From Streptomyces sp. PT12 (GTDB lineage: Bacteria; Actinomycetota; Actinomycetes; Streptomycetales; Streptomycetaceae): DNA of 64,000 nucleotides. The notes beneath the pieces were generated by a model. That model did no database searches, was not told the origin of the DNA, and saw only the letters and a program-made list of their open reading frames with translations. The position numbers and the translations under genes were made by a program. This document shows positions 8,301 to 16,105 of the stretch, piece by piece (within the stretch, counting starts at the first letter, position 1; every line of letters starts with the position of its first letter). The DNA is taken from positions 62,001-126,000 of the forward strand of contig NZ_QEST01000088.1 in the NCBI RefSeq assembly GCF_003311645.1. Reading direction: 5' to 3'.

Positions 8301-9900
8301 GGCGGGGCGCGCCGTCGCGCTGCACGCGGCCGGGCGGACGGTCACGTTCCACCGCGACCCGGCCGGGCGCCTCATCGGGCAGGACGTCTTCGGCATCCTG
8401 GAGACCGCCCAATCCTGGGACGCCGCCGCCCGGTTGACCGAGCAGACCGTCACGACGGCGCAGGCGGCGCAGGCCGGGCCGGGCGCCCAGGCGTCCTCGG
8501 ACGGCGGCCCGCTGGTGCGGCGGACCTTCGCCTACCGCGCGGACCACTATCCGGTGTCGATGTCCGAGCCGTCGGGCGAGACCCGTTACCGCCTCGACCC
8601 CGTCGGCCGGGTCCTGGACGTCGAGGCTCCTAACGCCCGGGAGAGCTACCGGTACAACGACGTCGGCGACCAACTCTCCGCGCGCTGGGGCGAGTCGGGG
8701 ACATCCGACGGGGGCGCGGCGATCGGGGAGCGGGAGTACCACGGGGGTCTGCTGACCCGGGCAGGAGGCGTCAGGTACTGGTACGACGACGCGGGGCGCG
8801 TCGTCAAACGGCAGCGGAAGAGACTGTCCCGCAAGCCCGATGTGTGGCGGTATGTGTGGGACGCGGAGGACCGGCTGGCCCGGGTGGTCACGCCGGACGG
8901 GACCACATGGCGCTACCTCTACGACCCCTTCGGCCGCCGCGTCGCGAAGCAGCGGCTCGACGACGGCGGCGAGGTGGTCGACGGCGGCGGGGTGGTCGAG
9001 GAGACGACGTTCACATGGGACGAGACGCAGCTCGTCGAGCAGCGCAGCGGCGCGCCGTCGGTCTCCGGCGGGGGCATGACCACGACATGGGAATACGACG
9101 GGCTGCGGCCCGTCGCCCAGATCGAACGCCTCGGGCGCGACGCGGACCAGGACGCGATCGACCGGCGCTTCTACGCGATCGTCACCGACCTGGCCAGCGC
9201 GCCAACGCATCTCGTCGGCGAGGACGGCTCCTTCGCCTGGCACGCCCGCACGAGCCTGTGGGGCGTTCCCACCCAACTCCAGGGCGACGCACGGCGGATG
9301 CCGCTGCGCTTCCCCGGGCAGTACGCCGACGCGGAGACCGGGTGGCACTACAACCTGCACCGCTACTACGACCCCCTCGCCGGGCGTTACACCTCCCCCG
9401 ACCCTCTGGGACTCGGGCCCTCGCCCCATGTCTTCGGCTACCCCCACAACCCGCTGACCTGGTCGGACGCGCTGGGCCTCGCGGCCCACCCGGTCGGCGA
9501 AATCCGCTACAACAGCACCGACTTGAGCCAGCGGGCGTTCCAGGAACGCAGGAACGCGGGCTACTGGGACGCCGATCACAACGTCGCGGTCGCCCGGGTG
9601 CAGGGGCTCGACGAGCTGATCGTCGGGTTCAGCGGCGCGGGCAGGCACTCCGAGGGGCACATCCTCCAGCAGCTCGAGCAGCGCGGCATCGACCCGCAGC
9701 GGGTCATCGACCTCTACACGGAGCGGCAGCCGTGCGCCAACTGCCAGAACCTCATCGACTCCAGCATGGGCCAGGTCAATGTGTCGTGGTCCGTTCCCTA
9801 CTACAACTCGCCCCCGCTGTCGGCGGATGACGCGCTGCTCATGAACCAGGCGAGCGCGGATCTGCTGTCCGATATGATCCGACGCGCCGACGGCCGATGA
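5302..9900 (+). CDS. RHS-repeat polymorphic toxin, T7SS-type N-terminus and C-terminal deaminase-like domain
   Basis: 1,532 residues from ATG 5302 (GGGGGTG 10-16 bases upstream). Residues 1-120 are a helical WXG100-like region with WSG in the hairpin (QDWSGLSADAFRGEF), typical of predicted ESX/type VII-secreted toxins; a coiled-coil segment rich in AQAD/AAQ follows to ~210. A hydrophobic stretch at about 235-270 could span or insert in a membrane. DUF6531-like sequence (CGDPVDVATGELLMS) opens at ~350, then YD/RHS repeats to ~1340 and the RHS core end RYYDPLAGRYTSPDPLGLG, which marks the cage/cleavage border. The tip (~1400-1532) carries H1449-S-E1451 and P-C1478-x2-C1481, the Zn-binding HxE/PCxxC pattern of deaminase-fold toxins, perhaps the XOO_2897-like family. 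The next gene is the immunity candidate. Confidence 0.85.
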   Translation: MARASDWSPVDMDSDPTPGDPEEVRTLSEDLQEFADDVGEALAQIRGMASDRAVQDWSGLSADAFRGEFDGVPENLTKLQTSYDMAADALARYWPELQRAQAQADRALDRAIAAQADLRAAQTELGSAEDWVGRAGAEAERLQEEGEEPEPPSESEIRSAMRDHDAAEAAASAARGRVDAAQADLSAARELAQQAKEMREEAARICARDIEAASDAGIQNRSWWEDAIDWVVDNWDTIVDIAKLVVAVLGVVVMIIGGPLAWVVLAAALIVLADTLIKYARGEASLFDVAMAALDCIPGMKGLTTLGALAAGVRGLARTGLRGIRQGALGLGRRTRGDAVPMNGRNACGDPVDVATGELLMSATDVQLPGVLPLIIERHHISSYRDGRCFGRSWASTLDQRLVLDAYGARLHTADGMALLYPRPDPDEPVFPVEGPRWGLTWDGRPGSPLTVRQRETGHTLRFAPVPGRPGAELPLASVTDRNGNTIRFAYDPATGAPTEVSHSGGYRVGIATERGRVTELRLLNAPDRPVLRRYGYDDAGLLARIHNSSGLPLTFVYDDHARITRWEDRNGYWYAYEYDEDGRCVHTTGSERALEYHYAYDAAAHRTTVTDSLGHATVHQFNDSFQLTAETDPLGNTTSWEWDRYDRATGVTDPVGTTTRFRYDGYGDLLAIEGPAGTELLVERDAAGRPVRTTLADGSVWAQVHDDRGNRVAITDPAGNVVRLSYHPTGATAETTDQLGRSTRRLCDAAGLPLAVTDSLGRTTRLDRDAFGRVVRRTDPLGATTSTEWTIDGQPARVTDALGGQRTWARDPEGNVLELTDENGGVARSTYGVFDLETSKSWPDGRRYTFERDSELRLTAVRNSRGETWDFGYDEAGRLTEESDFDGRITRYTRDAAGRVASRVNAAGQSVRYTRDFAGRVVRKETSEGAVTTFEYDEAGRVVAARSPGVELVRTFDVLGNLLTETVNGRTLRLTYDPLGRPLSRTTPAGHITRWERDEAGRAVALHAAGRTVTFHRDPAGRLIGQDVFGILETAQSWDAAARLTEQTVTTAQAAQAGPGAQASSDGGPLVRRTFAYRADHYPVSMSEPSGETRYRLDPVGRVLDVEAPNARESYRYNDVGDQLSARWGESGTSDGGAAIGEREYHGGLLTRAGGVRYWYDDAGRVVKRQRKRLSRKPDVWRYVWDAEDRLARVVTPDGTTWRYLYDPFGRRVAKQRLDDGGEVVDGGGVVEETTFTWDETQLVEQRSGAPSVSGGGMTTTWEYDGLRPVAQIERLGRDADQDAIDRRFYAIVTDLASAPTHLVGEDGSFAWHARTSLWGVPTQLQGDARRMPLRFPGQYADAETGWHYNLHRYYDPLAGRYTSPDPLGLGPSPHVFGYPHNPLTWSDALGLAAHPVGEIRYNSTDLSQRAFQERRNAGYWDADHNVAVARVQGLDELIVGFSGAGRHSEGHILQQLEQRGIDPQRVIDLYTERQPCANCQNLIDSSMGQVNVSWSVPYYNSPPLSADDALLMNQASADLLSDMIRRADGR

Positions 9901-9913
9901 GGAGCGTTCGTTC

Positions 9914-10336
9914 ATGTCCGACACATCCGACACCTCCAACGCCGCGCCCGGGGGGGACCCCAAGGCGCCCGATGAGGTGCTGGCGGCCCGGGCGGTGCTC
10001 GCCGACGCGGCCGACGCCGCACTGCGGGCGGCCGGACTGCCGGTGCTGCGCGAGGAGTTCGCCCACTCCGGCGCGCAGGTCTGGGTCGACGCCAAGGCCG
10101 ACGCGCTCGGCGGCGTCTACGCCCGCTGGAAGATCAGCGCGGAGATGAACCAGGCGGTCATCGCGTGCGTCCGCGAGCGCAGGATGGACGACCCGCTGAT
10201 CCGGCGCCGCGGCGAGGTCGGCGCCGCGATGAATGAGGCGGTGCTGCGCGTTCTGGTCGCGTCCGGGTTCGAGGCCGATCACTTCGCGGACGGCTTCGTC
10301 CCGCCCTGCGTGCGGATCACCGCCGCGCCACGATGA
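9914..10336 (+). CDS. Putative immunity protein for the RHS deaminase toxin
   Basis: 140 residues from ATG 9914, 13 bases after the toxin stop; the ribosome-binding site GAGGAG overlaps the toxin stop codon, so the two are translationally linked. The product is small, soluble, alanine-rich and helical (EVLAARAVLADAADAALRAAGLPVL, VGAAMNEAVLRVLVASGFEADHF), with no signal peptide or membrane span. Position directly behind a polymorphic toxin C-terminus, size and lack of a known enzymatic motif are what immunity genes show; sequence similarity to a named immunity family was not recognised. Confidence 0.7.
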   Translation: MSDTSDTSNAAPGGDPKAPDEVLAARAVLADAADAALRAAGLPVLREEFAHSGAQVWVDAKADALGGVYARWKISAEMNQAVIACVRERRMDDPLIRRRGEVGAAMNEAVLRVLVASGFEADHFADGFVPPCVRITAAPR

Positions 10337-10511
10337 GTTCGCGCCAGGGCGCGACAGCGGCGCTCTCTTGATCAAATACGGTGAGGGGGGCCGGAGTTCA
10401 CGCGCGTTGGGGCCGGAGCAGATGTTCTGTGAGTGAAGTTCGACGCCCACGCTAGGCCACATGGGGGATTGCCGCCCCCGGCGCGGCGTGGCGTCGGGCA
10501 GGCTGACGGGC

Positions 10512-10937
10512 ATGACTCCGCATGTGTGGGAGCAGCGCGTCTCCCTGGCCGACCTGGACTTCCACCGTCACGTGAACAACGCCCGGATGCTCGCATGGGT
10601 CCAGGACTCGTGGGCCGACATGGCGGCGACGGCCGAGGGCGTTCCCCCGGCGTTTGTCGCCGTGCAGCACACGGCGCGATATCAGGCGCCGCTGCCGTAC
10701 CAGCGCCGGGTGCGGATCGAGACCACGGTGACCAAGCTGGGCCGGTCATCGGTGACGGGGATCGCGCGGATCACGGATGGCTCGGTGATCTTCGCCGAGA
10801 TCACCTCGACCTGGGTCGGCGTGGACCCGGTGCGCCAACGGCCGCGCGCGCTCACGGACGTGGAGCGGGAGTCGTTCGGCAGGCATCAGATCGAGGAACC
10901 TCTCGTCCCAGTCGCGGCCGCCCAACTCGCTGGCTGA
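10512..10937 (+). CDS. Acyl-CoA thioesterase, 4HBT hotdog fold
   Basis: 141 residues from ATG 10512. The 4-hydroxybenzoyl-CoA thioesterase hotdog signature is clear: SLADLDFHRHVNNARMLAW, where the aspartate and following asparagine lie at the active site, then FVAVQHTARYQAPLPYQRRVRIETTVTKLGRSS and a WVGVD strand near the end. Enzymes of this type hydrolyse acyl-CoA or acyl-ACP thioesters in the cytoplasm. Chain length preference cannot be seen. The gene stands 29 bases before an unknown ORF on the same strand. Confidence 0.85.
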   Translation: MTPHVWEQRVSLADLDFHRHVNNARMLAWVQDSWADMAATAEGVPPAFVAVQHTARYQAPLPYQRRVRIETTVTKLGRSSVTGIARITDGSVIFAEITSTWVGVDPVRQRPRALTDVERESFGRHQIEEPLVPVAAAQLAG

Positions 10938-10966
10938 CGCCTGCCGTTCGGCGTTACGGTGGCGGC

Positions 10967-11344
10967 ATGGGCACCGACCGCCACCTGCGCAGCCTCGTCG
11001 TGGACGGAACGACATGGCGCTGGGCGGCGCGTCAGCATGTGGATCGTTCCGACGACGCCAACTGCCGCCTGGCGCTGTCCCTTTACCGCGAGGGCACCCG
11101 GCGCCGCCTCGCACTGGTCTTCCGCCCTGGACCCGATCGCGTGATCTCCAACTCGGCTTTCGAGGCGGGGGCGTTGATCCGTCTTCCGGACCGCGCCTAC
11201 CCCAACCTCCACCGTCCCGGGACGGTTCGGGCCCTGCTGGACGCCGCCCCGCCGGGCCTCGTCCTGCCCGCCACCCCCGGCACGACCGAGACGGACGGCT
11301 GGCCGCACTTCGACACCGTCGTGGGCCAGGGCCACGCGGCATGA
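10967..11344 (+). CDS. Hypothetical protein
   Basis: 125 residues from ATG 10967, just downstream of the thioesterase gene; the ribosome-binding site is weak (GGTGG). The protein is basic in the middle and looks like a small mixed alpha/beta domain (TWRWAARQHVDRSDDANCRLALSLYREGTRRRLALVF). There is no signal peptide, membrane span or metal motif. I do not recognise the family; its coding status is supported by length, codon bias and spacing only. Confidence 0.55.
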   Translation: MGTDRHLRSLVVDGTTWRWAARQHVDRSDDANCRLALSLYREGTRRRLALVFRPGPDRVISNSAFEAGALIRLPDRAYPNLHRPGTVRALLDAAPPGLVLPATPGTTETDGWPHFDTVVGQGHAA

Positions 11345-11356
11345 CCGCTCAAGGGC

Positions 11357-11872
11357 TCAGGCCAGCGGCTTGCGCATCAGCGTGCACACCGTTTCATAGC
11401 GGGTGATGGAGCCGTCGGGGCGCTCCTCGTCCCAGCCGACGGGTGCCGAGGCGTAGGCGACATAGCCGAGGCGTTCATACAGGGCGCGGGCCCTGGAGTT
11501 GTCCTCCTCGACGTCGATCTCCGCATGGGCGAGGCCGCGGGCGCGCACGCGGTGCTCGGCCGCCGCGATCAGGCGCGTTCCCAGGCCGCACGAGCGCAGC
11601 GCCGGGTGGACGACCAGCTGGAACAGCTTGCCCGCGCCCGGCCGGTCCACATAGTCGACGGCGCCGATGGCCACGGGGAGCCCGGAGGGTGGACAGACGG
11701 CCAGGTAGTCGACCTCCCCCGCGCGGACCCTCGTCAACTCCCCTGCCACCGCGGCCAGATGGAGCCGCGACCCGGCCCAGCCGCAGCGCTCCAGGTCCTC
11801 GGGCAGCAGATCCCGCACGACGACAGGCAGCGTCACGCGGTCGGCCGTTCCTCCAGCGTCCACCGTCCCCAC
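11357..11872 (-). CDS. GNAT-family N-acetyltransferase
   Basis: 171 residues from GTG 11872; an internal GTG at 11836, with GGAGGA 12 bases upstream, is an alternative start giving 159. The acetyl-CoA-binding motif A is visible as QLVVHPALRSCGLGTRLIAAAE (R/Q-x-x-G-x-G/A type), preceded by a beta-4 strand DYLAVCPPSGLPVAIGAV and followed by the motif-B segment AEIDVEEDNSRARALYERLGYV. Such enzymes transfer an acetyl group to an amine; the acceptor is unknown. It converges on the ORF ending at 11344. Confidence 0.85.
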   Translation of the reverse strand: MGTVDAGGTADRVTLPVVVRDLLPEDLERCGWAGSRLHLAAVAGELTRVRAGEVDYLAVCPPSGLPVAIGAVDYVDRPGAGKLFQLVVHPALRSCGLGTRLIAAAEHRVRARGLAHAEIDVEEDNSRARALYERLGYVAYASAPVGWDEERPDGSITRYETVCTLMRKPLA

Positions 11873-11938
11873 CTCCGGGGCGTCACTCTTCCGTCAACCG
11901 GGGTGCGCGGCAAAGGGTTTGTCGGCGTTCGTGCGGGC

Positions 11939-12016
11939 GTTCGGCGGGCGTTCGCGTCCGGCACGTTGGGCGCGTCCGGCGTCCGGCGTTCGGCGGGCGT
12001 TCGCGTCCGGCACGTT
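11939..12016. repeat. Perfect 29-bp direct repeat
   Basis: The same 29 bases, beginning GTTCGGCGGGCG and ending GGCACGTT, occur at 11939-11967 and 11988-12016, a 49-bp offset. The second copy touches the stop codon of the MarR fragment. Shorter CGTCCGGCG units fill the spacer, suggesting slippage or recombination at a site next to a deletion. Confidence 0.7.
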
Positions 12017-12191
12017 CAGCCGTCCTCGCGGAGGCGGGCCGCCTCCGCGACTGTGCCCTCCCTGCTCGTCGTCACCAACTCCAGGATCGCGCGGAGCTGG
12101 GGCTCGTCGAACGTCGACAGGATCGCCATCGTGCGCTCGCCGAGGCCCGCGTAGTACTCCGCGCAGCGGGCCAGCCCGTCGAGGGTCGGCT
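12016..12191 (-). pseudogene. C-terminal fragment of a MarR-like regulator
   Basis: Read on the minus strand, 12191-12016 encodes KPTLDGLARCAEYYAGLGER, a TMAILSTFDEPQLRAILELV helix and a short tail to a TGA at 12018-12016. This is the shape of the C-terminal dimerisation helices of MarR-type repressors. No winged helix and no start codon precede it: the frame runs straight into the coding sequence of the divergent efflux gene. MarR repressors are commonly divergent from the major-facilitator pump they control, so a deletion that removed both 5' ends and the shared promoter explains the layout. The family call rests on a short segment. Confidence 0.55.
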
Positions 12192-12194
12192 TAG

Positions 12195-13625
12195 GAGGAC
12201 CTGAACGCCTCCCCCGCCCAACTCCAGTGGATCCTCGGGGGTTACACCCTCGCGCTCGGCACCGGCCTGATCACCGGGGCCAGACTGGGCGACATCCATG
12301 GGCGCAGACGGATGTTCGTGGTGGGCGTCGCGGGGTTCACCGCGGCGTCCGCGCTGTGCGCGCTCGCGGTCGGGCCCGGGATGCTGATCGCCACCCGGGT
12401 CGCCCAGGGGCTGTTCGCGGCGGCGATGGTGCCGCAGGTGCTGGCGCAGATCCAGGTGATGTTCGCGCCGGAGGAGCGCGGCGGTCCGATGGCGGCGTTC
12501 TCGTCGCTTGTCAGCCTCGCCGCCACGCTCGGGCCCATCCTCGGGCCGCTGCTGGCCGAGGCCGACCTGTGGGGCATGGGCTGGCGCCTGGTCTTCTGGG
12601 TCAACGTGCCGGTGGGCGTGCTCACCCTCGTCGCCTCCCTCCGGCTGCTGCCGGAGAGCCGCGCGCCGGGCGCGGCGCTCTCCACGGCCGCCCTTGTCCT
12701 GCTGCTCTATCCGCTGATCGCCGTGTCCGACGAGGCCCACTGGCCGGGCTGGGCCACCGCGCTCGTGGTCGTGGGGGCGCTCACGCTGGGCGCGTTCGCC
12801 CTGCATCAGCGCCGGGCGCGGGCGCGCGACGGCACGCCCCTGGTGGAGCCGACCCTGTTCCGCTACAGGTCGCTGCGCGACGGGCTGCTGGTCCAACTGC
12901 TGTTCTTCGTCCCGGTGATGGGCTTTCTGATGGTGCTCACCCAGTTCCTCCAGGTGGGCGTCGGCATGGGCCCCGTCGAGGCCGGACTGACCATCGCGCC
13001 CTGGGCCGTGGCGGTCGGCGTGGGGGCGTCGCTCGGGGCGGCCGTGCTGGTGCCGCGCATCGGCCGGGTCACCGTGCAGGCCGGGCTCGCGCTCCTGATG
13101 GGCGCGTTTCTGCTGCTGACGCCGGTGGCCGGGGGCGCCACGCCGGACCTCGGCCTGCTCGACCTGCTGCCCGGCGTGCTGCTCGGCGTGCTGCTCGGCG
13201 GCGCGGGGATGGGCCTGGTCGTGGCCCCGATCGTGCAGCTGACGCTGGCCGATGTGCCGACGGAGCACGCGGGTTCGGGGTCCGCCCTGTTCAACACCGT
13301 GACGCAGATCGCCGCGGCGATCGGGGGCGCGGCGATCGGAACGTACTACTTCTCGGGCGTGCGGGACGTGCTGGCCACCGCGACCGGCTCGCCCGAGGCA
13401 CTGGCCGACGGGGTCGGGGGCGCGTTCCGTGGCACGTTGGTGCTGTGCGCCGCCCTGCTCGTGGCGGCGCTGGCCGCGACGTTCCTCCTGCCGTCCCGCG
13501 CGGCGACACCCGAGGCGGGTGCCGGGGCCCGGGCCCGGGCCGGGGCCGGGGCCGAACCGGCGTCCCCCCGGACGCCGGTCAGGGCCGCCGACGACGCGCG
13601 GGGGGCGCGTGCGCCGGGCGCGTAG
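12195..13625 (+). pseudogene. 5'-truncated DHA2-type major-facilitator efflux transporter
   Basis: The frame is open from 12195, right after an in-frame TAG (12192-12194), and reads EDLNASPAQLQWILGGYTLA, then ITGARLGDIHGRRRMF, the loop-2/3 signature of 14-helix drug:proton antiporters. Family members normally begin ~45 residues earlier with helix 1 and a DxTIVNVALP motif; that part and its start codon are missing. The only in-frame ATG is 12312 (MFVVGVAGF), inside helix 3, without a good ribosome-binding site. The rest, about a dozen hydrophobic helices, is intact to the stop and ends in an Ala/Gly/Arg-rich tail. Probably non-functional. The junction lies against the MarR fragment. Confidence 0.75.
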
Positions 13626-13701
13626 TGACCGCGCGCGCCGGACGCGCCGGACGCGCAACGGTCGCCGACGCTGGCGGCGCAGCGGTCGCGGGCGCCGCCG
13701 T

Positions 13702-14073
13702 TCAGGGCGCCGAGGCCGCGGCGACCCGCCCGGTGGGGGCGGCGTCCCCGCCGGGCGAGGCGGCGCGCCAGGTGAGCACGGCGGCCATGGCCAGGCAGGA
13801 CACCGCGAACAGCAGGACCGGGACGCCCACTTCGCCGCGCGCCACATAGGAGAAGGTCGCCACGGTGAACACGCCCGAGGCCATGCCGAACGCGACACCG
13901 AGCAACGGCACCGCGCGAGCGGGCGGAAGCGCCGCGGCGACCAGCAGCGCGACGGCGACGAGCAGGTCGGGAACGACGAAGTGCTCCTCGACGCCGCGGA
14001 ACACCACGTTGCCCAGGGTGCCGACGCCAATGAAGACGGCCAGCCCTCGGCCGACGGTCAGCGGGGAACGCAC
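13702..14073 (-). CDS. Small integral membrane protein
   Basis: 123 residues from GTG 14073, with AAGGAGAAG upstream. Four hydrophobic segments are visible (LAVFIGVGTLGNVVF, LLVAVALLVAAALPPA, VPLLGVAFGMASGVFTVATFSYVA, VLLFAVSCLAMAAVLTW), and the last ~20 residues are a disordered-looking tail. I do not recognise a named family. It is divergent from the TetR gene, and the two share a promoter region with two identical-arm palindromes, so this is the most likely target of that regulator. Confidence 0.7.
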   Translation of the reverse strand: MRSPLTVGRGLAVFIGVGTLGNVVFRGVEEHFVVPDLLVAVALLVAAALPPARAVPLLGVAFGMASGVFTVATFSYVARGEVGVPVLLFAVSCLAMAAVLTWRAASPGGDAAPTGRVAAASAP

Positions 14074-14120
14074 GGTCTCTTCTCCTTCGATCGGCGGGAA
14101 CGCGGCGGTGCGCGGCCGGA

Positions 14121-14137
14121 TGTCTACAGCGTAGACA
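14121..14137. promoter_or_regulatory. TetR-type operator, copy 1
   Basis: TGTCTAC-AGC-GTAGACA: 7-bp perfect inverted arms with a 3-base spacer, 48 bases upstream of the membrane-protein start. Same arms as copy 2, with centres 31 bp apart, about three helical turns. Confidence 0.75.
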
Positions 14138-14151
14138 CAGAGGGAGCATCC

Positions 14152-14168
14152 TGTCTACACCGTAGACA
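14152..14168. promoter_or_regulatory. TetR-type operator, copy 2
   Basis: TGTCTAC-ACC-GTAGACA, identical arms to copy 1, ending 18 bases before the TetR start codon, where it would overlap that gene's promoter or transcription start. The pair predicts autoregulation and control of the divergent membrane protein. Confidence 0.75.
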
Positions 14169-14186
14169 GGATGCCAGAATGAGCCC

Positions 14187-14825
14187 ATGGCCACGTCCCG
14201 CTTCCTCTCGCCCGAGCTGATCGTGCGCACCGCGTCCGACCTGGGGGACCGCGACGGCGCGGATGCGATGTCGATGCGCCGGATCGCGGCCGAGCTCGGC
14301 TGCGACCCGATGGCGCTCTACCGCCACTTCGCCAACCGCGAGGCGCTGCTCGACGCCGTCGCCGATCTCGCACTGGGCGACGTCCCGTCCCCCGACGCCG
14401 AACTCCCCTGGGAGGAACGGGTCTTCGCCACCGCCGACGCCATCCGCACGGCCGCGCTGCGCCACCCGGGCATCGCGGCGCACGTGGCCGCCCGGCCGCC
14501 GATGGGGGCGAACGGGCGGCGCATCGCCGTCGGCCTGGTGACGGCCCTGGTGACCAGCGGGCTGCCCCCGGCGACGGCGGTGCGCTGCCTCCAGACGCTG
14601 GTGGCGTATCTGGCGTCCTCGCTCGCCATGGCCGTGCGGGCGGGCGCGCGCGACGAACGCTGGGAGCAGGTGCGCGCGATGCTCGACGGGCTGCCGGGGA
14701 GCCACATGCCCGGCGGGGAGCTGTTCGTCGTGGGTTCCGAGGAGCAGTTCCGCTTCGGGCTGCGGCTGCTGATGGCGGGGATCAGGGCGGAGGTCGCGGC
14801 AGCCAACGGCGCCACCGGGCCGTAA
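14187..14825 (+). CDS. TetR-family transcriptional regulator
   Basis: 212 residues from ATG 14187. The N-terminal DNA-binding domain is typical: LIVRTASDLGDRDGADAMSM then RRIAAELGCDPMALYRHFANREALLDAVADLAL, with the recognition helix around DPMALYRHF. The ligand-binding half (65-212) resembles the TetR_C family and carries a hydrophobic pocket region (VRCLQTLVAYLASSLAMAV). The ligand is unknown. Two palindromes in the divergent promoter region are its likely operators. Confidence 0.88.
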   Translation: MATSRFLSPELIVRTASDLGDRDGADAMSMRRIAAELGCDPMALYRHFANREALLDAVADLALGDVPSPDAELPWEERVFATADAIRTAALRHPGIAAHVAARPPMGANGRRIAVGLVTALVTSGLPPATAVRCLQTLVAYLASSLAMAVRAGARDERWEQVRAMLDGLPGSHMPGGELFVVGSEEQFRFGLRLLMAGIRAEVAAANGATGP

Positions 14826-14847
14826 CGCGAGGCCGCGGCGGCCGATG

Positions 14848-14893
14848 GCGGCGCGGGCACGCGGCAGATGGCGGCGCGGGCACGCGGCAGATG
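14848..14893 (+). repeat. Tandem GC-rich repeat
   Basis: A unit containing GGCGGCGCGGGCACGCGGCAGAT is repeated nearly perfectly twice between the TetR gene and the DUF389 gene, with a third partial unit behind it. No function is evident. Confidence 0.4.
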
Positions 14894-15011
14894 GCGGCGC
14901 GCGGCCGACGGCGGTGCCCGGACCGGGGCGGGGAACACCGGGCCGACGAGCGGCGGCGCGGGGCCGGGGCGGAGATCGCCGGGGCCCGCCGAGCCTCGTA
15001 GTCTGCCGGGC

Positions 15012-15965
15012 ATGCCCATGCTCCAGATGAGGTTGATCACCCCGTCCGAGCGGACCGAGGACGTCGTCGCCCTGCTGCGGCGCACCGTCGGCACCGCGCA
15101 CCTGATGGTCCTGCCCGGGGTCGCGCGGGAGCCCGAGGGGGATGTGGTGTTGTGCGACGTGGCGCGCGAGGCGGCGGACGCGCTGCTCGGTCAACTGCGC
15201 GCGCTCGGGCTGTCCGACGAGGGCGCGATCATCGTCGACAATGTCGATCTGTCGCTCTCGACCCGCTCCGCCAGGGCCGAGCGTGAGGCGCCCGGCGAGG
15301 GCGTGGACGCCGTGTTGTGGGAGGCGATGGACGAGGCCACCCAGGGCGAGTCACGGCTGTCCGTGACCTGGCTGGCGTTCCTCGTCGTCGCGACGATGCT
15401 GGCGGCCTCTGGCGTCATGCTCGACAGCGCGATCCTGCTGGTGGGCGCGATGGCGGTGGGGCCTGAGTTCGGTCCGCTGGCCGGGATCTGCACGAGCGTG
15501 GCGATGTGGTCCCCGCGCCGGGCGGTGCGGCCCGTGGTGGCGCTGCTCGTCGGCTTTCCGCTCGCCACGCTGCTGACGTGCGCGTTTGCGCTGCTGATGG
15601 ATGCGTTCGGGCTGTTCTCGAAGGCGATGTTCGAGGAGCCGCACCCGGCGAGCCAGTTCGTCTGGAAGCCCGACGCGATGTCGTTCGTGGTGGCGGCGCT
15701 GGCCGGGATCGCCGGGATCCTGTCCCTGACCTCGGCCAAGGCCGGGATGCTCGTGGGCGTGGCGATCTCGGTGACGACCGTCCCCGCCGCCGGGCACGCC
15801 GCGCTCGCCCTCGGCTACGGCCACTTCACCGACGCCCGAGGCTCGATGACCCAGCTCGGGCTCAACCTGCTGGGCATCCTGGTCGCGGGCACCCTGACGC
15901 TGCTGGCGCAGAAGCTCTACTGGGCGCGTAAACGCCTCGTGCCCGTGGCCGCGCCTGGCGCCTGA
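15012..15965 (+). CDS. DUF389 integral membrane protein
   Basis: 317 residues from ATG 15012 (MPMLQMRLITPSERTEDVV). The first ~100 residues form a soluble ferredoxin-like part ending in NVDLSLSTRSARAE; from ~120 the DUF389 membrane domain follows with about six helices, opening with SRLSVTWLAFLVVATMLAASG and carrying ILLVGAMAVGPEFGPLAGICT, the most conserved stretch of the family. Function of DUF389 is unknown, though small-molecule transport has been suggested. Standalone gene; three GCGCCTGA repeats cover its end. Confidence 0.85.
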   Translation: MPMLQMRLITPSERTEDVVALLRRTVGTAHLMVLPGVAREPEGDVVLCDVAREAADALLGQLRALGLSDEGAIIVDNVDLSLSTRSARAEREAPGEGVDAVLWEAMDEATQGESRLSVTWLAFLVVATMLAASGVMLDSAILLVGAMAVGPEFGPLAGICTSVAMWSPRRAVRPVVALLVGFPLATLLTCAFALLMDAFGLFSKAMFEEPHPASQFVWKPDAMSFVVAALAGIAGILSLTSAKAGMLVGVAISVTTVPAAGHAALALGYGHFTDARGSMTQLGLNLLGILVAGTLTLLAQKLYWARKRLVPVAAPGA

Positions 15966-16105
15966 GCGCCTGAGCGCCTGAGCGCCTGCGGCAACTTCGG
16001 CGACTTCGGCGACTTCGGCGGCCTCCGTGCCTTCGGCACCCTCGACGGCCTGGGCGGCTTCGGCACCTTGAGCGGCTTCGGCGACGTGGCGCGCCGGGAC
16101 GGCGC

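Noticed and set aside
6949-10095. A 1,048-codon open frame on the minus strand
   Set aside because: It lies antisense to the RHS gene; in GC-rich DNA the third-position bias keeps the opposite frame open. Its translation is a valine/glycine/arginine-rich mix with no recognisable motif, unlike the RHS sense frame.
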